DNA of 64,000 bases from KK5 sp034043675 (GCF_034043675.1 NZ_JAXCLA010000008.1:186001-250000); one strand, 5' to 3'; numbered from the stretch's first letter, positions 1-10,087 are shown. The notes: a model not told the origin generated them from the letters alone. A program made the numbers and translations.

Positions 1-1614
<1,614 letters not shown>

Positions 1615-1761
1615 CGGGTAATCCCTGGATCGTGGCGTCAAGGCGCCTAGAATTCAGCGCTCGCGCAATCCGACAGGGTAGCGCAGGCCAGATGCCCGTG
1701 CTAACCCGCGCTTTCAGCGCAGCCTCCTCCAATTGCCACCGTCCTGTCAGGAACGATCACC

Positions 1762-2961
1762 ATGTCCTTGTTTGCCGCCGTCGAAATGGCCCCCCGCGAC
1801 CCGATCCTGGGTCTGAATGAGCAGTTCAATGCCGACACGAACCCCGGCAAGGTGAACCTGGGTGTGGGCGTCTACTACGACGAGAACGGCAAGCTGCCGC
1901 TGCTGAAGTGCGTGGCCCAGGCCGAAGCCGCCCTGCAGGCCGACCCCAAGGCCCGCGGCTATCTGCCGATCGACGGCATCGCTGCCTACGACAAGGCCGT
2001 CCAGGGCCTGGTCTTCGGCGCCGACAGCGCGATCCTCGCCGCCAAGCGCGTCGCTACCGTGCAGGCGATCGGCGGCACCGGCGGCCTGAAGATCGGCGCC
2101 GACTTCCTGAAGCGCCTGAACCCGAACGCGCTGGTGCTGATCTCCGACCCGAGCTGGGAGAACCACCGCGCACTGTTCACCAATGCCGGCTTCAAGGTTG
2201 ACGCCTATCCTTACTATGACGCCGCCAAGCGAGGTATCAACTTCGACGGCATGCTGACGGCGCTGAACGCCGCCCAGGCCGGCACGATCGTCGTGCTGCA
2301 CGCCTGCTGCCACAACCCGACCGGCTACGACCTGACGCCCGCCCAGTGGGACCAGATCGTCGCCACCGTCAAGGCCCGCGGCCTCGTGCCCTTCCTCGAC
2401 ATGGCCTACCAGGGCTTCGGCGAGGGCATTGCGCAGGACGGCGCGGTGATCCAGCAGTTCGTCGCCTCGGGCCTGGACTTCTTCGTTTCCACCAGCTTCT
2501 CGAAGAGCTTCTCGCTGTACGGCGAGCGCGTCGGTGGCCTGAGCGTCGTCTGCGCCACGGCCGAGGAAACCGCCAAGGTGCTGAGCCAGCTGAAGATCGT
2601 CATCCGCACGAACTACTCCAACCCGCCGACTCACGGCGCCCAGGTCGTCGCCAACGTGCTGTCCACGCCCGCGCTGCGCGCGCTGTGGGAAGAAGAATTG
2701 GCCGGCATGCGCCTGCGCATCCGCGCGATGCGCGTGGCACTGGTCGAGGCACTGCAGAAGGCCGGCGTCACGCAGGATCTTTCGTTCGTGACGCGCCAGA
2801 AGGGCATGTTCAGCTACTCCGGTCTCTCCGCCGAGCAGATGCAGCGCCTTCGCAGCGAATTCGGCGTCTACGGCGTCGATTCCGGCCGCATCTGCGTTGC
2901 TGCCCTGAACGAGAAGAACCTGCCGGTGGTGGCCGCCGCGATGGCGGCCGTCATGAAATAA
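1762..2961 (+). CDS. Aspartate/aromatic amino acid aminotransferase (class I PLP)
   Basis: This 399-residue enzyme belongs to the AspC/TyrB branch of class I aminotransferases and transfers the amino group of aspartate or an aromatic amino acid to 2-oxoglutarate. The PLP-binding lysine is K248 in the motif STSFSKSFSLYGERVGG, and the cofactor loop CCHNPTG is at about 183-189. Length is typical of the family (396-400). The sequence does not decide between aspartate and aromatic substrates, so no gene symbol is given. It is monocistronic: divergent from uvrB and closed by a hairpin at 2984. Confidence 0.95.
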   Translation: MSLFAAVEMAPRDPILGLNEQFNADTNPGKVNLGVGVYYDENGKLPLLKCVAQAEAALQADPKARGYLPIDGIAAYDKAVQGLVFGADSAILAAKRVATVQAIGGTGGLKIGADFLKRLNPNALVLISDPSWENHRALFTNAGFKVDAYPYYDAAKRGINFDGMLTALNAAQAGTIVVLHACCHNPTGYDLTPAQWDQIVATVKARGLVPFLDMAYQGFGEGIAQDGAVIQQFVASGLDFFVSTSFSKSFSLYGERVGGLSVVCATAEETAKVLSQLKIVIRTNYSNPPTHGAQVVANVLSTPALRALWEEELAGMRLRIRAMRVALVEALQKAGVTQDLSFVTRQKGMFSYSGLSAEQMQRLRSEFGVYGVDSGRICVAALNEKNLPVVAAAMAAVMK

Positions 2962-2983
2962 CGGGCACCCCTGTGCATGAATG

Positions 2984-3011
2984 GCGGGTTTGCCCGTAAG
3001 CAAACCCGCTT
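2984..3011 (+). terminator. Hairpin terminator after the aminotransferase gene
   Basis: A perfect 10-bp stem pairs GCGGGTTTGC (2984-2993) with GCAAACCCGC (3000-3009) around a 6-nt loop, 23 bp after the stop codon. The T-run behind it is very short (TT), so termination may be weak or the structure may mainly protect the 3' end. Confidence 0.65.
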
Positions 3012-3077
3012 ACTGCTGCACTGCACAAGTTCTGGCAGTATCGTTGGATATCGTCAGACTACTTCGAGTTCAAGCCC

Positions 3078-4367
3078 ATGCTGTACCAGTTGTTCGAAAC
3101 CCAGCGCGCGCTGATGAGTCCCTTCGCGGAATTCGCCAGCGCTGCGGCGAAGCTCTACAGCAACCCGCTGTCTCCCTTTGCCATGTCGCCGCTGTCGCAG
3201 CGTGTCTCGGCTGGCCTGGACCTGATGCACCGGCTGGCCAAGGACTACGAGAAGCCGGAATTCGACATCCGCGGCGTCGAGGTCGACGGCGTCGAAGTGG
3301 CCGTCCAGGAACTGGTGCCGCTGACCAAGCCCTTCTGCCGGCTGCTGCGCTTCAAGCGCTACACCGACGATCTCGCCGTGCTCGGCAAGATGAAGGATCA
3401 GCCGACGGTGCTCGTCGTGGCACCGCTGTCCGGCCATCACAGCACGCTGCTGCGCGACACCGTCCGCCAACTGCTGAAAGATCACAAGGTCTATATCACC
3501 GACTGGACCGACGCCCGCATGGTGCCCGCCGAAGTCGGCCCCTTCCATCTGGACGACTACATCGGCTACGTGCAGGAGTTCATCCGCCACATCGGCGCGC
3601 GCGAGTGCCACGTAATGTCGGTCTGCCAGCCGACGGTGCCGGTGCTGGCCGCGATCTCGCTGATGGTTTCCAACGGCGAAGCCACGCCGCTGTCGATGAC
3701 GATGATGGGTGGCCCGATCGATGCCCGCAAGAGCCCGACGGCCGTCAACAACCTGGCGATGAACCGCAGCTACGAGTGGTTCGAGAACAATGTGATCCAC
3801 CGCGTGCCGACGAACTTCCCCGGTGCCGGCCGCGAGGTCTACCCGGGCTTCCTGCAGCACACCGGCTTCGTGGCGATGAATCCGGACCGCCACCTGTCCT
3901 CGCACTACGACTACTTCCTCGACCTAGTCCGCGGCGACGACGACAGCGCCGAGTCGCACCGTCAGTTCTACGACGAGTACAACGCCGTGCTGGACATGCC
4001 GGCCGAGTACTACCTCGACACGATCAAGACGGTGTTCCAGGACTTCGCGCTGGTCAACGGCACCTGGGAAGTGGACGGCCAGCTGGTACGCCCGCAGGAC
4101 ATCCACGACACTGCGCTGCTGACGATCGAAGGCGAGCTGGACGACATCTCCGGCGCCGGCCAGACCCGCGCCGCGCATGATCTCTGCTCGGGTATCGCCG
4201 CCCGGAACCAGGCGCACTACGACGTCGAGGGTGCCGGCCACTACGGCATCTTCTCGGGCCGCCGCTGGCGCGACAAGGTCTACCCGGAAGTGCGCGCCTT
4301 CATCGCCAAGTACGACAAGCCGGCCTCCGCACCGAGCAAGGCCCCGCGCAGCAAGAAGAGCACTTGA
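3078..4367 (+). CDS. phaZ: Intracellular polyhydroxybutyrate depolymerase
   Basis: PhaZ degrades the cell's own amorphous PHB granules to release hydroxybutyrate for carbon and energy. The 429-residue protein has the alpha/beta-hydrolase fold of the Cupriavidus PhaZ1 type: the nucleophile is cysteine, C183 in SVCQPT, in place of the usual lipase-box serine, and a C-terminal PHB-depolymerase domain ends near VEGAGHYGIFSGRRWRD with the catalytic histidine. There is no signal peptide, as expected for the intracellular enzyme. The stop codon overlaps the start of the RnfB-like gene. Its presence implies that the organism stores PHB. Confidence 0.95.
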   Translation: MLYQLFETQRALMSPFAEFASAAAKLYSNPLSPFAMSPLSQRVSAGLDLMHRLAKDYEKPEFDIRGVEVDGVEVAVQELVPLTKPFCRLLRFKRYTDDLAVLGKMKDQPTVLVVAPLSGHHSTLLRDTVRQLLKDHKVYITDWTDARMVPAEVGPFHLDDYIGYVQEFIRHIGARECHVMSVCQPTVPVLAAISLMVSNGEATPLSMTMMGGPIDARKSPTAVNNLAMNRSYEWFENNVIHRVPTNFPGAGREVYPGFLQHTGFVAMNPDRHLSSHYDYFLDLVRGDDDSAESHRQFYDEYNAVLDMPAEYYLDTIKTVFQDFALVNGTWEVDGQLVRPQDIHDTALLTIEGELDDISGAGQTRAAHDLCSGIAARNQAHYDVEGAGHYGIFSGRRWRDKVYPEVRAFIAKYDKPASAPSKAPRSKKST

Positions 4368-5041
4368 CGCCCGTTCACTCCCTTGCCGACCTGACGCGCC
4401 GCATCGACGCCGCCCTGCCGCAAACGCAGTGCACGCGCTGCGGCTACCCTGATTGCAACGCCTACGCCGCTGCCATTGCTGCGGGCGAGGCCGAGACCAA
4501 CCAGTGCCCGCCCGGCGGCGCGGAAGGCGTCGCCCGCCTGGCTGCCCTCACCGGCCGCGCCGCCCTGCCGCTGAGCGCCGAGCACGGCGTCGAGGCGCCG
4601 CGCACGCTGGCCGTCATCGACGAAGCCTGGTGCATCGGCTGCACGCTGTGCATCAAGGCCTGCCCGGTCGACGCTATCGCCGGCATGGCCAAGCAGATGC
4701 ACGTCGTCATCGATGCGCAATGCACCGGCTGCGAGCTGTGTGTGCCCGTCTGTCCGGTCGACTGCATCTCGCTGGTCGAGGTCAGCGGCGATGCCACGGG
4801 CTGGACTGCCTGGAGCACCTCGCAGGCCCGCGAGGCAGCGGAACGCTATGCCTTCCACAGGTTCCGCCGCATGCGCGAGAAGCAAGAGAACGATGCGCGC
4901 TTGCAGGCCAAGGCCGAATCGAAGCTGGCCGACCTGGCCGGCGCTTCGAAGATCACCGAGGCTCCGGAACTGGACCGCAAGCGGGCGATGATCGAGGCTG
5001 CGCTGGCGCGTGCCCGCGCCCGCCAACCGTCCAAGCCCTGA
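4364..5041 (+). CDS. rsxB: RnfB/RsxB-type electron transport iron-sulfur protein
   Basis: RnfB passes electrons between ferredoxin-like donors and the Rnf/Rsx membrane complex. Here it is solitary and lacks the N-terminal membrane helix of classical RnfB, a form common in Burkholderiales. The protein (225 residues) has an N-terminal four-cysteine domain (TQCTRCGYPDC, then QCPPGG) and two 4Fe-4S ferredoxin motifs (CIGCTLCIKACPVD, CTGCELCVPVCPVD), followed by a charged helical tail. The start is a TTG whose last two bases belong to the phaZ stop (TTGA), so the two genes are translationally coupled. No other rnf genes are in the window; its partner is unknown. Confidence 0.88.
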   Translation: MTPVHSLADLTRRIDAALPQTQCTRCGYPDCNAYAAAIAAGEAETNQCPPGGAEGVARLAALTGRAALPLSAEHGVEAPRTLAVIDEAWCIGCTLCIKACPVDAIAGMAKQMHVVIDAQCTGCELCVPVCPVDCISLVEVSGDATGWTAWSTSQAREAAERYAFHRFRRMREKQENDARLQAKAESKLADLAGASKITEAPELDRKRAMIEAALARARARQPSKP

Positions 5042-5044
5042 GCG

Positions 5045-5677
5045 ATGAACAAGCAAGATATCGAGACCTTCTTCGCGACCCTGAAAGCGGCCAATCCGTC
5101 GCCGCAGACCGAGCTGGAATATTCCAGCGTGTTCGAGTTGCTGGCCGCGGTGCTGCTGTCGGCGCAGGCCACCGACGTCGGCGTCAACAAGGCCACCCGC
5201 AAGCTGTACCCGGTGGCCAACACGCCCGAGAAGATCCTGGCACTTGGCGTCGATGGTCTCTCCGAATACATCCGCACGATCGGCCTGTACCGCACGAAGG
5301 CACAGAACCTGATCAAGACCTGCCAGATCCTGATCGAGCGCCACGGCGGCAAGGTGCCCGGCACGCGTGAGGAACTCGAAGCCCTGCCCGGCGTCGGCCG
5401 CAAGACGGCCAACGTCGTGCTGAACGTCGCCTTCGGCCAGCCGACGATGGCGGTGGACACGCACATCTTCCGCGTCAGCAACCGTACCGGCCTGGCGCCC
5501 GGCAAGACGCCACTGGCTGTCGAACTGGGCCTGCTGAAGCGAGTGCCGGCCCAGTACGCGGTGGATTCCCATCACTGGCTGATCCTGCACGGCCGCTATG
5601 TCTGCCAGGCGCGGCGTCCCCAATGCGAGGTATGCGCCGTGCGGGCCCAGTGCGACCATGGGCGCCGCCTACAATGA
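5045..5677 (+). CDS. nth: Endonuclease III (DNA glycosylase/AP lyase)
   Basis: Nth removes oxidised pyrimidines and nicks the strand in base-excision repair. The 210-residue protein shows the helix-hairpin-helix LPGVGRKTANVVL with catalytic K120, the catalytic aspartate D138 in VDTH, and the C-x6-C-x2-C-x5-C cluster that binds 4Fe-4S (CQARRPQCEVCAVRAQC). Length matches the E. coli enzyme (211). It starts 3 nt after the rsxB stop, so it is in the same operon. Confidence 0.97.
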   Translation: MNKQDIETFFATLKAANPSPQTELEYSSVFELLAAVLLSAQATDVGVNKATRKLYPVANTPEKILALGVDGLSEYIRTIGLYRTKAQNLIKTCQILIERHGGKVPGTREELEALPGVGRKTANVVLNVAFGQPTMAVDTHIFRVSNRTGLAPGKTPLAVELGLLKRVPAQYAVDSHHWLILHGRYVCQARRPQCEVCAVRAQCDHGRRLQ

Positions 5678-5710
5678 ACGCCCTATACCGAAGACCCGAG
5701 ACGGGACGCC

Positions 5711-5941
5711 ATGCCTAGCTTCACCGACCTGACCGAGCGCGTCGAAAGACTGCTGCTGCGCCACGAGGAACTGCAGCGCACCAATGCGCTGCTGCAGGAG
5801 CAGGTGCAGACGCTGGGCCAGGAACGCGACAGCCTGCGCTCCCGACTGAACGCCGCACGCGCACGCATCGATGCGCTGCTGGCACGGCTGCCCGTCGAAA
5901 CCGGCAACAGCAGCCCCGACGACAGCGGAAAGAACCCATGA
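5711..5941 (+). CDS. Small coiled-coil protein (TIGR02449-like) upstream of zapA
   Basis: A 76-residue, highly charged protein that is predicted by eye to be coiled coil throughout (heptad-like leucines in RVERLLLRHEELQRTNALLQEQVQTL). In many beta- and gammaproteobacteria a protein of this type sits directly before zapA, and the stop here overlaps the zapA start (ATGA). Resemblance to ZapB and the position suggest a cell-division role; that function is inferred from context only. Confidence 0.8.
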   Translation: MPSFTDLTERVERLLLRHEELQRTNALLQEQVQTLGQERDSLRSRLNAARARIDALLARLPVETGNSSPDDSGKNP

Positions 5942-6264
5942 AGCAGATGGAAGTAACGATCATGGGCCAGAGCTACCTCCTCGGCTGCCCCGATGGCGGC
6001 GAGGCGGCACTGAGCAAGGCCGTCGCCCAGGTCGACAAGGAAATGAGCGCGATCCGGGATGCCGGCAAGGTCAAGGCGCGCGAGCGCATCGCGGTCCTGG
6101 CCGCGCTGAACCTGGCCTACCAGTTGGCTGAAGGCCAGGCACCGACGGCGGCGAAGACTGCAGTAGCCGCGGCAGCGCAGCCCGCGGCTGATGTCCCGGC
6201 CGATATCGACGGCCTCATACGCCGTCTGGATGAAGCGTTAGGCCAGGACGGTCAACTGCTCTGA
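5938..6264 (+). CDS. zapA: Cell division protein ZapA
   Basis: ZapA binds and bundles FtsZ filaments at mid-cell. The 108-residue protein has the typical N-terminal MKQMEVTIMGQSYLLGCPDG strand segment followed by a helical region (VDKEMSAIRDAGKVKARERIAVLAALNLAYQL) and an alanine-rich tail. It is coupled to the preceding coiled-coil gene by an ATGA overlap. The 6S RNA gene follows directly, an arrangement conserved in many proteobacteria. Confidence 0.93.
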   Translation: MKQMEVTIMGQSYLLGCPDGGEAALSKAVAQVDKEMSAIRDAGKVKARERIAVLAALNLAYQLAEGQAPTAAKTAVAAAAQPAADVPADIDGLIRRLDEALGQDGQLL

Positions 6265-6340
6265 ACTAGCACCCGCACGGCGTTGCGGACATCGCCCGGA
6301 ATGCTTCTTCATCGAGGCATCGCGCCGTAGAATGGTCGGG

Positions 6341-6514
6341 TCCATCGCAGCCTCGCGGGCTTTATATTTCCTGTTCCGATGCTCATATGAGCCTGGGCCT
6401 GGAACATCGCCCCGCTGGTGTGATCGTCTCGCGTCAGATGAACCCGAAGTGGGGCTGACCTCGCCCACCTGAATCCCTGGATTCAGGAATGCGGCCCGCC
6501 CGGCAAGCGATGGA
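6341..6514 (+). ncRNA. ssrS: 6S RNA
   Basis: 6S RNA mimics an open promoter and sequesters the housekeeping RNA polymerase holoenzyme in stationary phase. The interval downstream of zapA folds as expected: TCCATCGC (6341-6348) pairs with GCGATGGA (6507-6514), and after a small asymmetric bulge GCGGGC (6355-6360) pairs with GCCCGC (6494-6499), giving the interrupted closing stem. A 3'-side hairpin (CTGAATCC/GGATTCAG, around 6472-6486) corresponds to the UUGAACC/GGUUCAA hairpin of E. coli 6S RNA. A -10 element TAGAAT at 6328-6333 puts the start at about 6340; no convincing -35 box is seen. End points are good to a few bases. Confidence 0.87.
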
Positions 6515-6520
6515 CACCTT

Positions 6521-6554
6521 GTTGATTTATAAGGGTTTTTTCAAATAAATCAAC
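6521..6554. repeat. Perfect inverted repeat between ssrS and the integrase (terminator or attachment site)
   Basis: GTTGATTTAT (6521-6530) and ATAAATCAAC (6545-6554) are exact inverted copies around a 14-nt spacer that contains a run of six T. The position directly after the 6S RNA and before the integrase fits either the 6S RNA terminator or the core/arms of the island's attachment site. The AT-rich composition contrasts with the surroundings. Confidence 0.55.
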
Positions 6555-6656
6555 GACCTAGCTTGGGGACGGGGGTGCGCGCAATCCCCAATTTCCCCGA
6601 AATCACCCGGATTTGACAGAATTGGTGTCCCCAAGACCTGTCCCCAAGGTGATGCA

Positions 6657-7814
6657 ATGGCTTCCTATGAGCCACGCGGTAACTCAATCCGCGTCGTAGT
6701 CCGGCTACCCGGCGGCGGCAAGAAAACAGCGACCTTTGATACACAACTCGAGGCAGAAGCCTGGGCCAAAGAGGTCAGTAGGAAGCTGAAGGAACAGGCG
6801 GTCACGGGTCTGGCCCTGATTGGCCAAAAAAACGAACGAAAAAACAACCGCCGGCTGTTCGACATCTACCTGGATGCCGTGGCAATGCAGCAGGATTCGA
6901 AGGGTCCGCAGTCCGTTCTCAAAGCCCTTTGCGAAGACCCAATCGCTGATCTAATGACGGCGGCGACGACGACCCACAACATCAATCAGTGGATCGCACG
7001 CAGTCTGACGCGAATCCGCAAGAAGGGCGGAAAGCCAGCCACCTCCAGCACCGTCAACCGAGAGTTGATCGTCCTGAGCAGTGCCTTCACCTATGCCGTA
7101 AAGGCGCTGAGGTGGATCGCGGTTAATCCGTGCCATGGGGCCAACGCTGTTCCCACCAGCCGCCCCCGAGCTCGCCCACTATTGACGCCTGAAGAAATCA
7201 AGGCAGTCATCACGACATCGGGCTACGAACGGCGCCCTGAACTGGACACACACCGTGCCCGGACCGGGGCGGCGTTCCTATTGGCTTTGGAAACCGGCAT
7301 GCGCGCCGGCGAGATCCTGCGGCTTCGACCCAAGGACTACTTCCGAAGTGCCAGCTACCTTCACGTGGCTGCGCTGGAACGTGGTGGCCGCAAGGGCTCC
7401 AAGGGTGGAAAGATCGTTGATGCGAGCCGCGAAGTACCCCTTACTGGGCGTGCCATGGAGTTGCTGGATCAGTTGATCGCCACGATGCCCAAGAACCAAA
7501 AGTTTGAAGCCAAACATGCCCTGAGCATGCCGCCGTACATCATGGGGATTACCGATAGCCAGCGAAACGTGGCTTGGCGCGAGATCTCGGAGCTTTCCGG
7601 CGTCGAGGACTTGCACTTCCACGACGCGAAGCACGAAGCTGCCACCCGCCTGTCCAGGTACATCGACGTAATCGCCCTAAGCCATGCGATTGGAACCAAG
7701 AGCATCAAGCTGTTACGCGACACGTACTACAACAACGACCCGACCCGCATCGCATCGCTGTTGCCTGCTCAACTGAGCGCAAGTACCAAAGAGCTGATTC
7801 CAGAGAAACTCTGA
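6657..7814 (+). CDS. Phage-type site-specific integrase (tyrosine recombinase)
   Basis: The 385-residue protein carries an N-terminal DNA-binding part and a C-terminal tyrosine-recombinase catalytic domain. Visible catalytic residues are R216 (TGMRAGEI), H322 in FHDAKHEA, H343 in LSHAIGT and the nucleophile Y357 or Y358 (DTYYNN). The second catalytic arginine of the H-x-x-R motif is lysine here (K325), which is unusual. GC content and codon use are lower than in the core genes to its left. Its position 140 bp after ssrS suggests that it inserted the downstream accessory region at the 3' end of the 6S RNA gene. No excisionase is visible. Confidence 0.9.
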   Translation: MASYEPRGNSIRVVVRLPGGGKKTATFDTQLEAEAWAKEVSRKLKEQAVTGLALIGQKNERKNNRRLFDIYLDAVAMQQDSKGPQSVLKALCEDPIADLMTAATTTHNINQWIARSLTRIRKKGGKPATSSTVNRELIVLSSAFTYAVKALRWIAVNPCHGANAVPTSRPRARPLLTPEEIKAVITTSGYERRPELDTHRARTGAAFLLALETGMRAGEILRLRPKDYFRSASYLHVAALERGGRKGSKGGKIVDASREVPLTGRAMELLDQLIATMPKNQKFEAKHALSMPPYIMGITDSQRNVAWREISELSGVEDLHFHDAKHEAATRLSRYIDVIALSHAIGTKSIKLLRDTYYNNDPTRIASLLPAQLSASTKELIPEKL

Positions 7815-7881
7815 TTTCGCCAGGACAAAGGCAGGTTCGGAGCGCAGAAGGCCTCATTGAGCCAGCTGCTTCGTCGCGAGT

Positions 7882-8532
7882 TCACGATGCCTTCTTCCAG
7901 ATTGCAATGAAGTCCGGGGTGCCGTTGACCGCACGCGAATACAGCCAGTCGGGTGTCAGTAGTTCGTGCGGACGCGCCAGGAGGGGCTTGCTCCGATGCA
8001 CGTGCTTGTTGCCAACAAAGATGTACTCGTCGCAGTGCTCCAGCAACTGCGCTTCGTCGATTCCGGTGACACTCCCTTCAGCCTCAGGCCGAGCCGGGTC
8101 GTACTTGTGTGTCACCCAGCAAGCCACTACTACGCTTGGCTTGAATTTCGCGACAGCGGCTGCGGCGTCGAGCTTCTCAACGTTGTCCCCATACTGAACC
8201 GTCTGCTGGCGCAGCGCCTCGTAGTGTGCCCTGATCGCAGGATCCTCCTGCTGTCGGTTGTCGGTCGCAGCAATACCGAGAGCCCTCGCGAGTACCCCAT
8301 TGCCCGAGCCAATTTCAATGGCAGACCGGCCAGCTATTCGCTCCTTTAAGAAGCGGACCAATTCATCTGTGGGGAAACCGTAGTGTCCGTGGGCCACGCC
8401 GAACAGGAGGCGTTCCTGCGGAGTCGTCTGCTCCAGGCTGGACGCAGGTACGACGCGCAACTTTCCAGCGGCGTCCAGAAGCAGCGGCGAGATGTCGCGA
8501 ACCTCGGTCGGGATCAAGCGGTAGGTGTCCAT
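7882..8532 (-). CDS. Methyltransferase-like protein of unknown function
   Basis: A 216-residue protein with a glycine-rich SAM-binding motif at about residues 70-80 (AIEIGSGNGVLARALGI), as in class I methyltransferases; the substrate is unknown. Alternative starts are GTG at 8538 (better spaced from a GGGGGA sequence) and GTG at 8556. The gene lies next to the integrase on the opposite strand and its codon use is less GC-biased than core genes, so it may be mobile-element cargo. No partner nuclease or restriction subunit is nearby. Confidence 0.7.
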   Translation of the reverse strand: MDTYRLIPTEVRDISPLLLDAAGKLRVVPASSLEQTTPQERLLFGVAHGHYGFPTDELVRFLKERIAGRSAIEIGSGNGVLARALGIAATDNRQQEDPAIRAHYEALRQQTVQYGDNVEKLDAAAAVAKFKPSVVVACWVTHKYDPARPEAEGSVTGIDEAQLLEHCDEYIFVGNKHVHRSKPLLARPHELLTPDWLYSRAVNGTPDFIAIWKKAS

Positions 8533-8576
8533 TGCCACGGCATTTTCCCCCGTCACGCCATCGGGTCGAACGTCGC

Positions 8577-8590
8577 GGCACGGCGCTTGC
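8577..8590 (+). promoter_or_regulatory. Sigma-54 promoter before the PRC-barrel gene
   Basis: GGCACGGCGCTTGC matches the sigma-54 consensus GGCAC-N5-TTGC, with -24 GG at 8577-8578, -12 GC at 8589-8590 and exactly 10 nt between them. Transcription should start near 8601, about 120 nt before the PRC-barrel gene. It is one of a set of near-identical sites in the window. Confidence 0.72.
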
Positions 8591-8720
8591 CATAGCAGCG
8601 TAGGGCAAGCCGCCCAGACCCGATGCAGGGAGCCTCACCACGACGCCCAACCGAACCGTCCGACGACCACCGCAGCCGCGCGCGGCTGCTGATCTGAACA
8701 TCCCCACGGAGACCACCACC

Positions 8721-9080
8721 ATGAGCACAAGCACCATCGGCAGCACCATTTCCTCTTCCAAGGTCGAAGGCACCGCCGTCTATAACCTGCAGGGCGACAA
8801 GCTCGGCTCGATCGACGACCTAGTCATCGACAAGCGTTCGGGCCAAGTCCGCTACGCGGCCCTCGAGTTCGGCGGCTTCCTCGGCATGGGCACGGATCGC
8901 TATCCGTTGCCTTGGGACCAATTGCGCTACGACACCGAGAAGGATGGCTACCTGATCAACCTCGACAAGTCCGTGCTGGAAGGCGCGCCGCGCTACACCG
9001 AAGATGACGAGCCCGACTACGACGACGACTACGGCCGCAAGGTCTACAACTACTACGGCAGCACCTGGCCGTCGATCTAA
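8721..9080 (+). CDS. PRC-barrel domain protein
   Basis: A 119-residue soluble protein with one PRC-barrel domain (about residues 10-90: VEGTAVYNLQGDKLGSIDDLVIDKRSGQVRYAALEFGGFLGMG) and an acidic, tyrosine-rich tail (DDEPDYDDDYGRK). PRC barrels occur in photosynthetic reaction centre H subunits, RimM and many small stress-induced proteins; this one is of the last kind. The hairpin ACGGCA/TGCCGT at 9080-9096 may be a weak terminator. A sigma-54-type promoter lies about 120 nt upstream. Confidence 0.88.
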   Translation: MSTSTIGSTISSSKVEGTAVYNLQGDKLGSIDDLVIDKRSGQVRYAALEFGGFLGMGTDRYPLPWDQLRYDTEKDGYLINLDKSVLEGAPRYTEDDEPDYDDDYGRKVYNYYGSTWPSI

Positions 9081-9096
9081 CGGCACTCCCTGCCGT

Positions 9097-9814
9097 ATTT
9101 ACGCAGTACCTGTCCGGCGCAACTCAAGATCCCTCGCATCGAAGTCCGCGAGGGTCAGGCGCCGGTATCGCTGAGCCGGACGGAGTTCGGCCAGCGCTTC
9201 GGTCTGCGCGGGGATCCCGCCCTCTTTGGTTCCCCACAGCTGGACTGGAGCAGCTTGCCTGGCTGACGCAGGACGGTCGAAGGGCATCAGCCTTGCGAAA
9301 TGAGGAGCCAGGCGTGGCCAATCGGCAATACCAGGCCTCGGCCGAGTGGCTTCAGACGCGTATTCGGCTGGTCGCCCCGCTAACTAAGGAAGTTCAAGCC
9401 CATCCGTTGGCGTCTGAAGGCGGCCCTCCGAGTTCGGTAGAACCCGAAATGGCGTCACCCGTGGTGGGATGTCCGAGACCTGGCCGCTGACGCAGCTTGC
9501 CGGGCGGATCCTGCGCGGCCCGCGTTGATACGTCGCCGTACTGGACCTGAGCTCGTCGCTTCGGAGTTCGTGCGAGTGATCTGTCCTAGCAAGGGATGCG
9601 TCGGGGACTGTCACTTCGCAATATCACTGTCCCTGCATCGGCCTCTGCGTCTGCTTGTCCAAGCATGTGCGCGTAGCGCATGTGGACTTGTACCTGTGCA
9701 AGCCCTGCCCTGCGTGATCCTGACAAGACCAAGGGCGTGCGGCATGTCCGCTCGCGTGGCAATCACCCGGCGATCGCACGTCCCTAGCCAAGCTCGTTCC
9801 GCCACTGACGAACC
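9097..9814. other. Long stretch without a convincing gene
   Basis: No reading frame here has convincing codon use or a recognisable product. A 58-codon frame with GTG at 9314 has a well-placed GAGGAG before it but no family resemblance. The segment holds one good sigma-54-like site (9283-9296). The motif AAGGGCATCAGCCT at 9281-9293 recurs at about 10208-10221, hinting at old duplication or decay. Confidence 0.5.
9283..9296 (+). promoter_or_regulatory. Sigma-54-like site without an assigned gene
   Basis: GGCATCAGCCTTGC fits GGCAy-N5-TTGC with the correct 10-nt spacing. The predicted start near 9308 lies after the GAGGAG of the small frame at 9314, so that frame would lose its ribosome site. 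The transcript could be a non-coding RNA or a decayed gene, or the match may be chance. Confidence 0.4.
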
Positions 9815-10087
9815 CTACTTGTCCTCAAACAGGTTCTTCTCCAAGAACACGACTCGCTGGGCCCCTTTCCAGATGTCCTCGTCAGGCAGCTGAGGCAGCA
9901 TGCCCCGCCGCGGCACGATCGGTCCCTGCGATGGGACAGGTTGTGACGGTGGCAACACCGCCGTCGATCCTCGCTCAGGCACAGCCAGAGCGCGCCAGAT
10001 TTGTGTTCCTTCAGGCGCGGGAACCACTGACGTGACGCGTGCAAGCCGCTTCGGCTGCCTGCAGCGTTCTGAACTATCGATGCTCAT
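9815..10087 (-). CDS. Hypothetical protein
   Basis: A 90-residue frame starting at the ATG at 10087, which has GAGGAG seven nt upstream. The product is not recognised: it is proline-rich in the middle and ends in LPQLPDEDIWKGAQRVVFLEKNLFEDK. Third-position GC is moderate. It may be genuine because of the ribosome site and its position in an otherwise empty stretch, but a family is not visible. Confidence 0.4.
   Translation of the reverse strand: MSIDSSERCRQPKRLARVTSVVPAPEGTQIWRALAVPERGSTAVLPPSQPVPSQGPIVPRRGMLPQLPDEDIWKGAQRVVFLEKNLFEDK

Noticed and set aside
1747..3003. Long minus-strand frame opposite the aminotransferase gene
   Set aside because: Antisense shadow; no family pattern, strongly His/Gln/Arg-rich as typical for shadows in high-GC DNA.
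9525..9893. Plus-strand frame of 122 codons
   Set aside because: No ribosome site, no family, poor codon pattern; overlaps the better supported minus-strand frame at 9815.
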